Source of the DNA: Hymenobacter lucidus
Lineage (GTDB): Bacteria; Bacteroidota; Bacteroidia; Cytophagales; Hymenobacteraceae
Length of the DNA: 64,000 bases
NCBI RefSeq assembly: GCF_020447265.1
Contig: NZ_JAJADR010000010.1
Coordinates: 1-64,000, forward strand
Reading direction: 5' to 3'
Within the stretch, counting starts at the first letter, position 1, and every line of letters starts with the position of its first letter. Both the position numbers and the translations under genes were made by a program. Positions 57,231-64,000 of the stretch are shown piece after piece. Under the pieces are notes generated by a model. It worked only from the letters and a program-made list of their open reading frames with translations. It was not told the DNA's origin and did no database searches.

Positions 57231-57489
57231 GCTGGTCGGAGCTAGCAGAGTTCATAATACGCGCCAGCGAGTCAGGCCGCGTCGCATAACCCCGCTGGCA
57301 CTTGGCCAGCTCACTGCGCACCTGGGCTAGCTCCATCTCCGTTACGGTGACGGGTAGCCCGGCTTCGAGTTCGTAATTCATAGACTGATCCGTCTGCTGC
57401 TTTAAAAAGAAGAAGTTGAGCAGCATTGATAGTACCAGGGCGCCCAGCAAGAGGCCGAGCAGCAGGCGATTTCGGTTTTCCCGTTCCAT
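57226..57489 (-). CDS. Small membrane-anchored protein downstream of the kinase
   Basis: This 87-residue protein has a charged start (MERENRNR), one membrane helix (LLLGLLLGALVLSMLLNFFFL) and a ~60-residue soluble tail (QQTDQSMNYELEAGLPVTVTEMELAQVRSELAKCQRGY). The tail's acidic helix EMELAQVRSELAKC could be a coiled coil, and one Cys is present. It matches no family I know. Topology would put the tail outside the cytoplasm. It lies 74 bp after the histidine kinase on the same strand; a role as accessory sensor or as a copper-pathway protein is possible. The ATG at 57489 is better than 57531. Confidence 0.6.
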   Translation of the reverse strand: MERENRNRLLLGLLLGALVLSMLLNFFFLKQQTDQSMNYELEAGLPVTVTEMELAQVRSELAKCQRGYATRPDSLARIMNSASSDQL

Positions 57490-57562
57490 GGCGTGGTGCG
57501 TGAAGTACCCACAAAAGAGCGCCGCCAACATTAAAACGGCATGAATGCAGGATTATTAATAA

Positions 57563-58930
57563 TTAAGCCGGCCCTACCGGTAGAAGTACAAGTGCCGTCG
57601 TGCCAATTCCCTCCGTTGAGTCCAGGGTAATAGTCCCGCCGTGCAGCTGTACAATTTTGCGGGTCAGGGCAAGGCCAATGCCATACCCAGGGCGGTCACG
57701 CCCGTTCGCGGCCCGATACAAGGGCTCGAACACATGTGAAAGAGCATCTGTAGCAATGCCGATTCCTTCATCTTTTACTGTGAGCTGCAGATGCGTAACG
57801 GACCGATAGCCCAATGCAACCCGCACCGATGTGGCGGAGTATTTACACGCATTATCCAGTAGGTTCACCAGCGCTGTGGAAAGCAGATGCGCATTACCGG
57901 CTACGACAAACAAGTCTTCGATGTCCTCCGGCATGTCTCCATACTCCAGGTGCAGATTCTGGGTTGGATAGGTAGCCGCCACCGTCTGCATGGCCCGTGC
58001 CAGGCACTCATCCAGGCGCACTGGCTCCCGGCAAAAGGCCGCCTCATCCGTTTTGGCCAGAGCTAATAAGCCATTGGTCAGCGCAATCACCTTTTTAAGT
58101 TCTTCCACGGCCGACGCTTGGCTGCGCTTGGCTTCGGCTAAGTCCTGATCATAGGCCAGGGACGTTTCCAGCGTACCCAACAGGGTAGCCAGGGGGGTGC
58201 GTAGCTCATGGGAGGCATGGGAAAGAAAGCTTTTCTGCATTTCGAATGCCTGCTCCACCCGCGTCAGCATCTGATTGAAGGTAATGGCTAAGTGCGCAAT
58301 TTCATCGGTGCCGTTGCCCTCGTCGACCCGGGTGCCCAGCCGACTGGCCGTAATATTTTCTACTTGCGTGACCACCCGGGCAATGGGGCGCAATGATTGG
58401 TCGGCGAAGTACCACCCAGCCAGCACAATCAGTACCAGGCCGCCGATATTGCCGACCAGCAGGATCAAGCGCAGCTTTTGCAGCTGCTGAAACCCATAGT
58501 CATCCCGACCCGCGGCAAACAGGCGATAGGGTTGCCCTTTAAATTCCTGGTAGATGCCGACGGCCTCCAGCGACCCATCCCGAAAGCGGATGGGGCCTCC
58601 AGTCTGCACCCGGGCCAACTGGGCGGAGTTCGACTTCTGGCTGAGCGTATCGGCGCTGGTATACAGCAACCGGTCCCCGGGGCCATAGATACTAACGCGC
58701 TCCTCGGGAATGGTTACCAAGTCACGCCGCCGAAACGGGCGCACATTCTCCAGGGTCGGAGACTGCCGCAGCACCAACCGGGCCGTCATCACGGCTTTGC
58801 CGGCCAGGCGGTCCGCAAAGCGCTGCTGGCGGGAGGTGGCGTAGAAATAATAGATAAAGCCGGACAGGGAGAGCTGAATAACGAGCACCAACAGGGTAAA
58901 GCGCAGGATCAGCTTGTTGCGAATCAGCAT
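57563..58930 (-). CDS. Sensor histidine kinase of the copper-type cluster (CusS-like)
   Basis: This 455-residue kinase has helix 1 (LILRFTLLVLVIQLSLSGFIYYFY) and a periplasmic sensor of ~110 residues (about 35-150). Helix 2 (LRLILLVGNIGGLVLIVLAGWYF), HAMP (RPIARVVTQVENITASRLGTRVDEGNG) and HisKA (SFLSHASHELRTPLATLLG, His241) follow. HATPase motifs are LLDNACKYS, KDEGIGI and YGIGLALTRKIVQLHGG. The HASHELRTPL box is that of the CusS/PcoS/EnvZ-type group. It is 5 bp downstream of its response regulator. Position next to an adaptor pump, a copper-storage-like protein and lgt suggests a metal or envelope-stress signal; no His-rich sensor motif is evident. Confidence 0.88.
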   Translation of the reverse strand: MLIRNKLILRFTLLVLVIQLSLSGFIYYFYATSRQQRFADRLAGKAVMTARLVLRQSPTLENVRPFRRRDLVTIPEERVSIYGPGDRLLYTSADTLSQKSNSAQLARVQTGGPIRFRDGSLEAVGIYQEFKGQPYRLFAAGRDDYGFQQLQKLRLILLVGNIGGLVLIVLAGWYFADQSLRPIARVVTQVENITASRLGTRVDEGNGTDEIAHLAITFNQMLTRVEQAFEMQKSFLSHASHELRTPLATLLGTLETSLAYDQDLAEAKRSQASAVEELKKVIALTNGLLALAKTDEAAFCREPVRLDECLARAMQTVAATYPTQNLHLEYGDMPEDIEDLFVVAGNAHLLSTALVNLLDNACKYSATSVRVALGYRSVTHLQLTVKDEGIGIATDALSHVFEPLYRAANGRDRPGYGIGLALTRKIVQLHGGTITLDSTEGIGTTALVLLPVGPA

Positions 58931-58935
58931 AGCCG

Positions 58936-59613
58936 CTAGCCTTCGCGCAGCACGTAGCCCATGCCGACCACCGTGTGAATCAGCTTGATGTCATAGCCCT
59001 TGTCCAGCTTTTTGCGCAAGTGGCTCACGTACACGTCAATCACGTTCGTGTTCGTATCGAAATTCAGCTCCCAGACCCGCTCGGCAATATCCACCCGGGT
59101 GATGATTTTGCCCCGGTTCAGCAGCAAATACTCCAGCAGCGAATACTCCTTCGTGGTCAGATCAATGCGCTGCCCGGCCCGGACCACACTTTTTCGGTCC
59201 AGATCCAGTTCCAGATCTGCCAGGCGCAGTACGCGCTGCCCGGCCGCGGACTCTCCGTAGCGCCGGGTCAGCACCCGGGTCCGCATCAGGAGCTCTTTAA
59301 ACTCAAAGGGTTTGGCCAGGTAATCATCGGTGCCCGCCTCAAAGCCCATCACCTTGTCATCTAAGCTATCCAGCGCCGTGAGTAGAAGCACGGGTTGGTG
59401 GGGGGCCTGTTGTTTGAGTAGGCGGCACAGCTCAAAGCCATTGATGTGGGGCAGGTTGACATCCAGGATAACCAGGTCATAGACCTGCTTTTGGGCCAGT
59501 GACAGTCCCATGCGGCCATCGTAGGCAACTTCGAGCTCATAGCCTTCATTCTCAAAGCCCTTTTTGACAAAGGATGCCAGCTTGGGCTCGTCTTCAACCA
59601 AGAGTAATTTCAT
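58936..59613 (-). CDS. OmpR-family response regulator of the copper-type cluster (CusR-like)
   Basis: This 225-residue regulator has a receiver with Asp51 (LVILDVNLPHINGFELC), Lys101 in LAKPFEFKELL, and a winged-helix effector (LTTKEYSLLEYLLLNRGKIITRVDIAERVW, then DTNTNVIDVYVSHLRKKLDKGYD). DTNTNVIDVYVSHLRKKLD is the typical CopR/CusR sequence. It starts inside the lgt stop (TCAT overlap, 59610-59613), so the two are coupled, and the kinase follows after 5 bp. It is the best candidate for binding the four ATTAA direct-repeat boxes (28454, 56486, 57214, 60931). The start at 59613 is set by the MKLLLVEDE consensus. Confidence 0.92.
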   Translation of the reverse strand: MKLLLVEDEPKLASFVKKGFENEGYELEVAYDGRMGLSLAQKQVYDLVILDVNLPHINGFELCRLLKQQAPHQPVLLLTALDSLDDKVMGFEAGTDDYLAKPFEFKELLMRTRVLTRRYGESAAGQRVLRLADLELDLDRKSVVRAGQRIDLTTKEYSLLEYLLLNRGKIITRVDIAERVWELNFDTNTNVIDVYVSHLRKKLDKGYDIKLIHTVVGMGYVLREG

Positions 59614-60458
59614 GCGGCGCGCGTTATTTCCGCCGGATCCAGCACCCGCGGTGCATACCCATACGGATTTGCGGGCCAGCGGCCGGCCCGTAAGGTGACC
59701 CACAACCCGACGGCGATCAGGGGAAGGCTCAGCAGCTGGCCCATATTCAACGGCATGCCCTGTTCAAAGGCTGATTGGTTTTCCTTCAAAAACTCGATTC
59801 CGAAGCGAAAACTAAACAATAGCACCACGAATAAGCCAAACAGCAGGCCCCGTGGCGTATACAGGCGGTAGTGCCGCCACAGACTATACAGCAGCCCCAG
59901 CAGCAGCAAGCAAAACAGGGCTTCATAAATCTGGGTAGGATGCCGGGGCACTTGGCCTAGCTGTGGATCGCGCACAAAGCGAAAAGCCCAGGGCACCTGG
60001 GTCGGGTGGCCTACAATTTCGGAGTTCATCAGGTTGCCCAGCCGGATACACATACCTCCTATGGCCACCACAATGACAATACGGTCCAATAGCCAGAGAT
60101 AATCGAACTGGTTGCGGCGGCTGAATACCCAGACGGCCAGCAGAATTCCGAGGGTCGCGCCGTGACTGGCCAAGCCTCCTTCCCATATCTGCAGGATCTC
60201 CACCGGATGGGCCAGATAATAGCTAGGGTCATAAAAAAGGCAATGTCCCAACCGGGCGCCAAGCACTGTACCTACGACCATATACCCCGTTAAGCTGTCT
60301 ACCCAGTTTACGTCAACCTTTTCCGTTCGGAAGATGTGCCGCAACAGCCAGGCTCCCAACGCAAAGCCGCTGGCAAACAGAAGTCCGTACCAGCGTAGCG
60401 TAAGCGGGCCTAGCTTAGCAATAACGGGAGAGACATCCCAGATCAGATAAGCAAGCAT
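59610..60458 (-). CDS. lgt: Prolipoprotein diacylglyceryl transferase
   Basis: This 282-residue membrane enzyme transfers diacylglycerol from phosphatidylglycerol to the lipobox Cys of prolipoproteins. It has seven helices and the conserved signatures LTLRWYGLLFASGFALGAWLL (start of the conserved part), GARLGHCLFYDPSYYLAHPVEILQIWEGGLASHGA (about residues 80-115) and GGMCIRLGNLMNSEIVGHPTQVPWAFRF (about 135-162, Arg essential in the family). PRHPTQIYEALFCLLLL completes the pattern. A plasmid copy in a copper/RND cluster is interesting because CusB, NodT and MFP lipoproteins need lipidation. It may provide extra capacity. The ATG at 60458 is preferred over 60560 by homology. Confidence 0.92.
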   Translation of the reverse strand: MLAYLIWDVSPVIAKLGPLTLRWYGLLFASGFALGAWLLRHIFRTEKVDVNWVDSLTGYMVVGTVLGARLGHCLFYDPSYYLAHPVEILQIWEGGLASHGATLGILLAVWVFSRRNQFDYLWLLDRIVIVVAIGGMCIRLGNLMNSEIVGHPTQVPWAFRFVRDPQLGQVPRHPTQIYEALFCLLLLGLLYSLWRHYRLYTPRGLLFGLFVVLLFSFRFGIEFLKENQSAFEQGMPLNMGQLLSLPLIAVGLWVTLRAGRWPANPYGYAPRVLDPAEITRAA

Positions 60459-60930
60459 GGCTTGGTGGGGGCAGATGGGAAAAGAACGGACAAGTGGTGG
60501 CAACTGGAATAAAAAGCCGGTAAAGGGAACGCCATTCGCCAGTACTCCTTGCCAAAGCATGTGCTGCTCTACTCGTGGCGTAATACGGAGAGCCTATAAA
60601 CGGCTCTTTTGAAAAAGCATACCCAGCCGGAAAGAAAGCCCTTCTGCTCGTAGTATCACCCTCATAAATAGGCAGATACGCGAACCAAAAAGGGGTTGCG
60701 GGAAAGGGCATCCGCCTGGTGCCTACAGGGCAGTCCGTAAGTGGTCTGATCGTGGACCTGGTAGCGTTGCCCAGTGCTAATTGTATCGCCACACCGAGCA
60801 ACGCCTTTAGGGAACCGTGGGTGTGACCACGGCTGATGCTGCTACACCTACAATGGACCTGAACTTCCATGAAGGCGTCAACAACATGGTAGCAAAGCAC
60901 CTGCTTGGACATTACGATAACATGAACGCC
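60459..60930. other. Gap of ~470 bp upstream of lgt
   Basis: A minus-strand open frame of 165 residues (60415-60912) overlaps lgt in another frame and has no family character, so it is not called. Nothing else is recognised. Box 4 lies just right of the gap, so a long leader or an unrecognised small gene before lgt is possible. Confidence 0.4.
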
Positions 60931-60950
60931 ACATTAAAAGACATTAAAAG
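60931..60950 (-). promoter_or_regulatory. Direct-repeat box 4 (perfect 10-bp repeat)
   Basis: ACATTAAAAG occurs twice in immediate tandem (60931-60940 and 60941-60950), a perfect 10-bp direct repeat with ATTAA half-sites at 60933 and 60943. It is the strongest of the four boxes. Judging by the orientation of boxes 1-3 it would serve the minus-strand lgt/regulator/kinase operon, but the plus-strand gene starting near 61051 is closer. Confidence 0.65.
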
Positions 60951-61050
60951 CTTTTGATGAAGCCTGAGCTTACCTCACCTTTAGATGCTCGAGCAAGCCG
61001 GAAGGGATCATAGCAGCCTTGCGTACGAGTCACCACCATTAGCTATTATT

Positions 61051-61848
61051 ATGTCTGCTCGGGAAATACAGCAGCCCTTTGAACCAACGTGCACCCAGGG
61101 CAGGTCCCGCGTTCTGTTCCTGCTGCAGGGCGAGTTGACTACTGTGTCAAGTCCCCCTGCACGGCGCGGTCCACAGTCCATAACACAGCTGGCCCGGGTA
61201 GTACGCCACACGGCTCCTGGTATCGCGGTAGCCAGCCGTCGTGGCCTGATCTTACTGGGCGCTGGCGTACTGAGCCTGCCAGGGTACAGCCAGAATGACA
61301 CGCCCACCCTATCCCAGCCCTTAGTACCGACGGCTCCGCCCATTGTGCTGACGCTAACGGGTGGCCTGGGGTCTCCCTATGGGTATGGGCTGGACCTGGG
61401 CTACAGCCTGACGAAGCAGTTGGAAACTACTGTTGGGATGGGGTATGATGTAAGTGGCTGGAAGGTTGGAGCCGGGGCGCGCTACTTTCTGTTTAGTTCT
61501 CCGGAACAGAAAATAGCCTCATTCATCGGCACTAACTTAGCTTACTCGGGTGGCCGAGAGGACGTACTTGTACAGTCAGAAGCAGCCCACGGTAATAGCA
61601 TTAAAGAGACGGCTCACATTCGTATCCACTCCTGCTTGGTGGGTAGGGTACGAGTTGGAGCCCGCTGGCAACCTAGCCGGCGATGTAGCATTCTCACAGC
61701 CCTAGGCCATGGCCTGACCTTCGGAAAGGACCCTATTCAATACATAAGCTCGGCCGTACCCTCTGCAAACCTGCAGCAGGTAGCCAAAAGCCGGAGCCCC
61801 GGCAGTGTAGAACTATCCATCGCTGTCTCCGTCCGGCTTGGCCCTTAA
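61051..61848 (+). CDS. Hypothetical outer-membrane-like protein
   Basis: This 265-residue ORF (from ATG 61051; ATG 60985 possible) has a signal-peptide-like segment far inside the protein (SRRGLILLGAGVLSLPGYSQND, ~62-83). That is followed by beta-rich sequence (PIVLTLTGGLGSPYGYGLDLGYSLTKQLETTVGMGYDVSGWKVGAGARYFLF) typical of small outer-membrane barrels, ending in ELSIAVSVRLGP. The ~60 residues before the hydrophobic stretch have no leader character, so the true start may be further in, or the 5' end may be damaged. No family is recognised. A tandem direct-repeat box lies ~100 bp upstream. The beta-barrel interpretation is inference. Confidence 0.5.
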   Translation: MSAREIQQPFEPTCTQGRSRVLFLLQGELTTVSSPPARRGPQSITQLARVVRHTAPGIAVASRRGLILLGAGVLSLPGYSQNDTPTLSQPLVPTAPPIVLTLTGGLGSPYGYGLDLGYSLTKQLETTVGMGYDVSGWKVGAGARYFLFSSPEQKIASFIGTNLAYSGGREDVLVQSEAAHGNSIKETAHIRIHSCLVGRVRVGARWQPSRRCSILTALGHGLTFGKDPIQYISSAVPSANLQQVAKSRSPGSVELSIAVSVRLGP

Positions 61849-61994
61849 TCACTTTGCTTCGAACGCAAGCTAGCTACGCAGCATCTAAGAATAGAAAGCG
61901 AAGGCCTTTCGCAAAACGGATGCGCTTCGGTTCTTTTTAATTTCTTCTTTTCGCTTAGCGGCACACCGCCTGATAGAGCAACCCTAGTTACCCC

Positions 61995-62225
61995 ATGACT
62001 GCGACTACTTCCACTACCTCATCGACCCATTTGACGCGTCCTACATCTTTGGAAGAGAGGCGCAAGCAGCTTGCCGTCTCCATTGCCGCTTATATAGCTA
62101 CCCAGCAAGCATTCGAACAAGTCCGACAAGCTTTCTATCAACAAAAGCAACTACCGATTGCAAGTGAGCAATTAGCTATACTTATTCCGATTAGGGAAAA
62201 AGACAGTTCTGCTAACAAGAATTGA
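61995..62225 (+). CDS. Small hypothetical protein
   Basis: This 76-residue protein has a Ser/Thr-rich N-terminus (TATTSTTSSTHLTRP), an amphipathic helical middle (SLEERRKQLAVSIAAYIATQQAFEQVRQAFYQQKQL) and a short end. No membrane helix, signal peptide or known domain is evident. The helix-rich middle could be a dimerising segment. It lies 146 bp after the outer-membrane-like gene and is isolated. It is supported only by codon use and a reasonable length. Confidence 0.45.
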   Translation: MTATTSTTSSTHLTRPTSLEERRKQLAVSIAAYIATQQAFEQVRQAFYQQKQLPIASEQLAILIPIREKDSSANKN

Positions 62226-62414
62226 ATAGCGGTAGTACTTGCTCTATCCGCTCATGCCAAGTGAGTTGGCAGAATGGTGGCAAGAAATAGTCCCCGTTCA
62301 GGATCACTGGCCCGCCGGCAAGGCAGGGTGTAGTGGCCAGCGCTGGAACATGCTCCATCCTTGTGGCAGTTGAGCAACTTTTTGTTTCTTGTTAGCAGGA
62401 GAAGAAAAGCAGGT

Positions 62415-63824
62415 CTATTCGCTCACCAACGCGGGCAGGTTGACGGCTGCTTTTGGGGCCACGATGACGCGGTCAAAGGCCGGGCCGGAGGGGTGCAGGT
62501 CACCAAAGGCAACGCGCTGCACCGGGCCCAAGGCCTGGCCCATGGCGTTGCCTTTGGCATCGGTATGCACAGTAGTTAGGGCGTAACTGCGGGCGTAGGG
62601 TGCCTGGGTTGAACTGGTCAGGTAAATATCATAGTCCGTATTCGGAGAAAGCGCACGCAGGGTAAACGTGGCCAGATCCACCAAGCCTTCCGAGCGCACA
62701 TTCATGGTACCTGCGGCAGGACCGGTCGTGGGCGGCCTCAGGTTTCGCACCAGCGTGGGTGTGTCGAGCAATTGCTGACTGAGGTTGGCCGTGCTGGTCA
62801 CGCCCGAGGGCACCGCATTGGGCACGTATAGCAAGGCCATGGGCGCCTGACCAACTTTTATTTTGCCCAGCACCTGGTTGGTAGTCGTGCTCACAGCTAC
62901 TGCCGAGTCGCCGTTTTCCAGGCCCACGTACACCCGGCTGCCATCGCCCGCAGGCCAGATGCCGTGCGGGTTGGCCCCCACGGGGATGGTTGCGAGCTGC
63001 TTAAAGCCTGGCTCGCGGCTATACACCTTTACCACGTCTTCGCCGCCCACGGTTACGTAGGCAACCTTACCGGTGGGCAAGTCCACCGTCGTGACGTGGT
63101 TAGTGATGGGCCCGGTCGAAAGCACCCCGCTGATGGTGAGCGTCTTGGTGTCGAGAACGGAGACCTTGCCCACATCCTTATGCGTAAACCAGATTTGCTG
63201 CCCATTCTTGGTCGGAAAGATGTTAGGCGAGAACGGGCTTGCCACCGGAATGCGCTTGATGATTGTATAGGTAGCCACATCAATCACCGCCAGTTCAGGC
63301 GAGAAGCTGGAGCACACAAAGGCGCGCTTGCCATCGGGACTGAAGGCCACCTGGCCAGGCCCGTTGGCCACCGGAATCCGGCGAATTTCGCGCAGGGTAG
63401 TCACGTCAATCACCGATACATAGTCCTCGCCGCGCACCGTCACCCACACCTGTTTGCCGTTGGGCCGGAAAGTGGGCTCGTGCGGGGCCCGGCCCACGTA
63501 CACGCTGCCCTTGATCGTATTCGTAGCCGTTTCCAGAAAGGTGACGTTATTGGAGCCCACCGATACGACGGCCAGCAGCTTGTGGTCAGGCGAGGCGCCT
63601 AGGCCGTGCACCAGGGCCTGCCCCCGGTAGAGAGCTGACAGTACATCGGGCTGGGGCTTGCCCAGAATCACCTGGCCTAACAGCTTGTTATCGGCCGGGT
63701 CGATGACGGCAACGGTATTCGAAATCTGGTCGGCGGTATACACCCGGTCGCGGTGGCTTACGGCTTGGGCGTGGCTGGATAGGGCACTGCTGAGCAGTAT
63801 CCCAGCAAGGAAGTATTTCATCAC
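62415..63824 (-). CDS. Secreted YVTN/YncE-type beta-propeller protein
   Basis: This 469-residue exported protein has a signal peptide (MMKYFLAGILLSSALSSHAQ) and a seven-bladed YVTN propeller, with repeated blades such as RVYTADQISNTVAVIDPADNKLLGQVILGKPQPDVLS, KQVWVTVRGEDYVSVIDVTTLREIRRIPVANGPGQVAFSPDGKRAFV and GSRVYVGLENGDSAVAVSTTTNQVLGKIKVGQAP (YncE-like). The C-terminal ~100 residues (MNVRSEGLVDLATFTLRALSPNTDYDIYLTSSTQAPYARSYALTTVHTDAKG) form an extra beta-sandwich-like domain. The propeller probably binds a ligand or protein in the periplasm or at the surface. It is preceded by the DUF305 gene 10 bp upstream on the same strand, so the two are one operon, as often seen in Bacteroidota copper-response clusters. 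Confidence 0.87.
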   Translation of the reverse strand: MMKYFLAGILLSSALSSHAQAVSHRDRVYTADQISNTVAVIDPADNKLLGQVILGKPQPDVLSALYRGQALVHGLGASPDHKLLAVVSVGSNNVTFLETATNTIKGSVYVGRAPHEPTFRPNGKQVWVTVRGEDYVSVIDVTTLREIRRIPVANGPGQVAFSPDGKRAFVCSSFSPELAVIDVATYTIIKRIPVASPFSPNIFPTKNGQQIWFTHKDVGKVSVLDTKTLTISGVLSTGPITNHVTTVDLPTGKVAYVTVGGEDVVKVYSREPGFKQLATIPVGANPHGIWPAGDGSRVYVGLENGDSAVAVSTTTNQVLGKIKVGQAPMALLYVPNAVPSGVTSTANLSQQLLDTPTLVRNLRPPTTGPAAGTMNVRSEGLVDLATFTLRALSPNTDYDIYLTSSTQAPYARSYALTTVHTDAKGNAMGQALGPVQRVAFGDLHPSGPAFDRVIVAPKAAVNLPALVSE

Positions 63825-63833
63825 AAGAAGGGT

Positions 63834-64000
63834 TTAGTGGTGCGAATGAGCCGGCGAGGCCGGCACCGCGCTGGTCGTAGGCACCGGGTGCTCGCGCAGC
63901 CAGGCCTGCATCTGCTGAATTTCGACCTGCTGCTCGGCGATGATGCTCTGCGCCAAGCGGCGCAACGCGGGGTCCTTGCCGTAGAGCAGCTGGAGGCGGG
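63834..64000 (-). CDS. DUF305 family protein, partial (C-terminus only)
   Basis: The last ~55 codons of a minus-strand gene end at the TAA 63834-63836. They read RLQLLYGKDPALRRLAQSIIAEQQVEIQQMQAWLREHPVP, then a His/Pro/Ala-rich tail ending HSHH. DPxLRxLAxxIIxxQQxEIxQMxxWL is the end of the DUF305 domain (ferritin-like helical family, often in copper- and metal-related contexts). The catalytic-looking H(M/E)xMA motifs lie beyond the window edge, so function cannot be checked. The terminal His stretch could bind metal. It precedes the propeller gene by 10 bp. Confidence 0.75.
   Translation of the reverse strand, partial: RLQLLYGKDPALRRLAQSIIAEQQVEIQQMQAWLREHPVPTTSAVPASPAHSHH

Noticed and set aside
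60415..60912. A 165-residue minus-strand open frame upstream of and overlapping lgt.
   Set aside because: It runs through the lgt start in another frame, has no leader, domain or homology character, and a composition typical of a non-coding frame.
61954..61994. CTTAGCGG at 61954 and CTAGTTACCCC ending at 61994 resemble both tips of the 38-bp Tn3-type repeat.
   Set aside because: The span is 41 bases, not 38, and the middle does not match; likely coincidence or a very old relic.
1..64000. CRISPR arrays, tRNA and rRNA genes.
   Set aside because: No regularly spaced repeat-spacer pattern, tRNA cloverleaf or rRNA segment was recognised by eye on either strand.

Overview
The window looks like part of a plasmid from a member of the Bacteroidota, most likely Hymenobacter or a close relative (inference). 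The reasons are high GC with AT-rich intergenic stretches, TTG-N19-TAnnTTTG promoters of the Bacteroidota type, CusA fused to an outer-membrane channel, a TonB-receptor/outer-membrane-barrel style of envelope genes, and an iteron origin with a Rep_3-type initiator. No rRNA, tRNA or CRISPR array was seen.

Layout. 1-2535: replication module (iterons in both orientations, rep promoter, rep) followed by a Fic protein with a small overlapping partner. 2536-4060: a scrap yard of transposon remnants (Tn3-family transposase tail, a family of ~30-bp repeats, a frameshifted TonB-like gene). 4060-15284: metal-resistance block (DUF6660-like Cys-rich protein, CusA-CusC fusion, CusB, YnfA, MFS exporter, NicO-like membrane protein, P1B-2 ATPase, truncated ZIP transporter). 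15531-24328: reactive-sulfur island with two ArsR-type regulators, each with a palindromic operator, plus TSUP, metallo-beta-lactamase/rhodanese fusions, rhodanese, two YeeE-type transporters, a porin and an MFS protein. 24464-25586: parA and a ribbon-helix-helix partner, flanked on both sides by 12-bp-phased repeats. 25587-28671: small hypotheticals and broken metabolic genes.

28672-48774 is a 20.1-kb unit bounded by 38-bp inverted repeats of Tn3 type (GGGG...TAAG), with no transposase inside. It carries two tandem paralogous two-component systems, a TonB-dependent receptor divergent from a complete tripartite RND pump, three PAP2 phosphatases, a four-repeat DUF347-like membrane protein, a decayed outer-membrane barrel gene, a PepSY-like protein and a serine-resolvase relic next to the right end. 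It looks like a mobile cassette for envelope stress or metal export, dependent on a transposase supplied elsewhere.

48905-64000: DUF202 protein, a cation/proton antiporter, and a long minus-strand copper-like cluster: lgt, response regulator, histidine kinase, small membrane protein, Cys-rich four-helix copper-binding protein, then MFP-RND-OMF. A beta-propeller protein and the tail of a DUF305 protein follow. Four copies of a direct-repeat box (two ATTAA half-sites 10 bp apart) lie upstream of minus-strand genes of this cluster and of a small Cys-containing secreted protein at 28080-28340. They suggest one OmpR-type regulon spanning the whole window.
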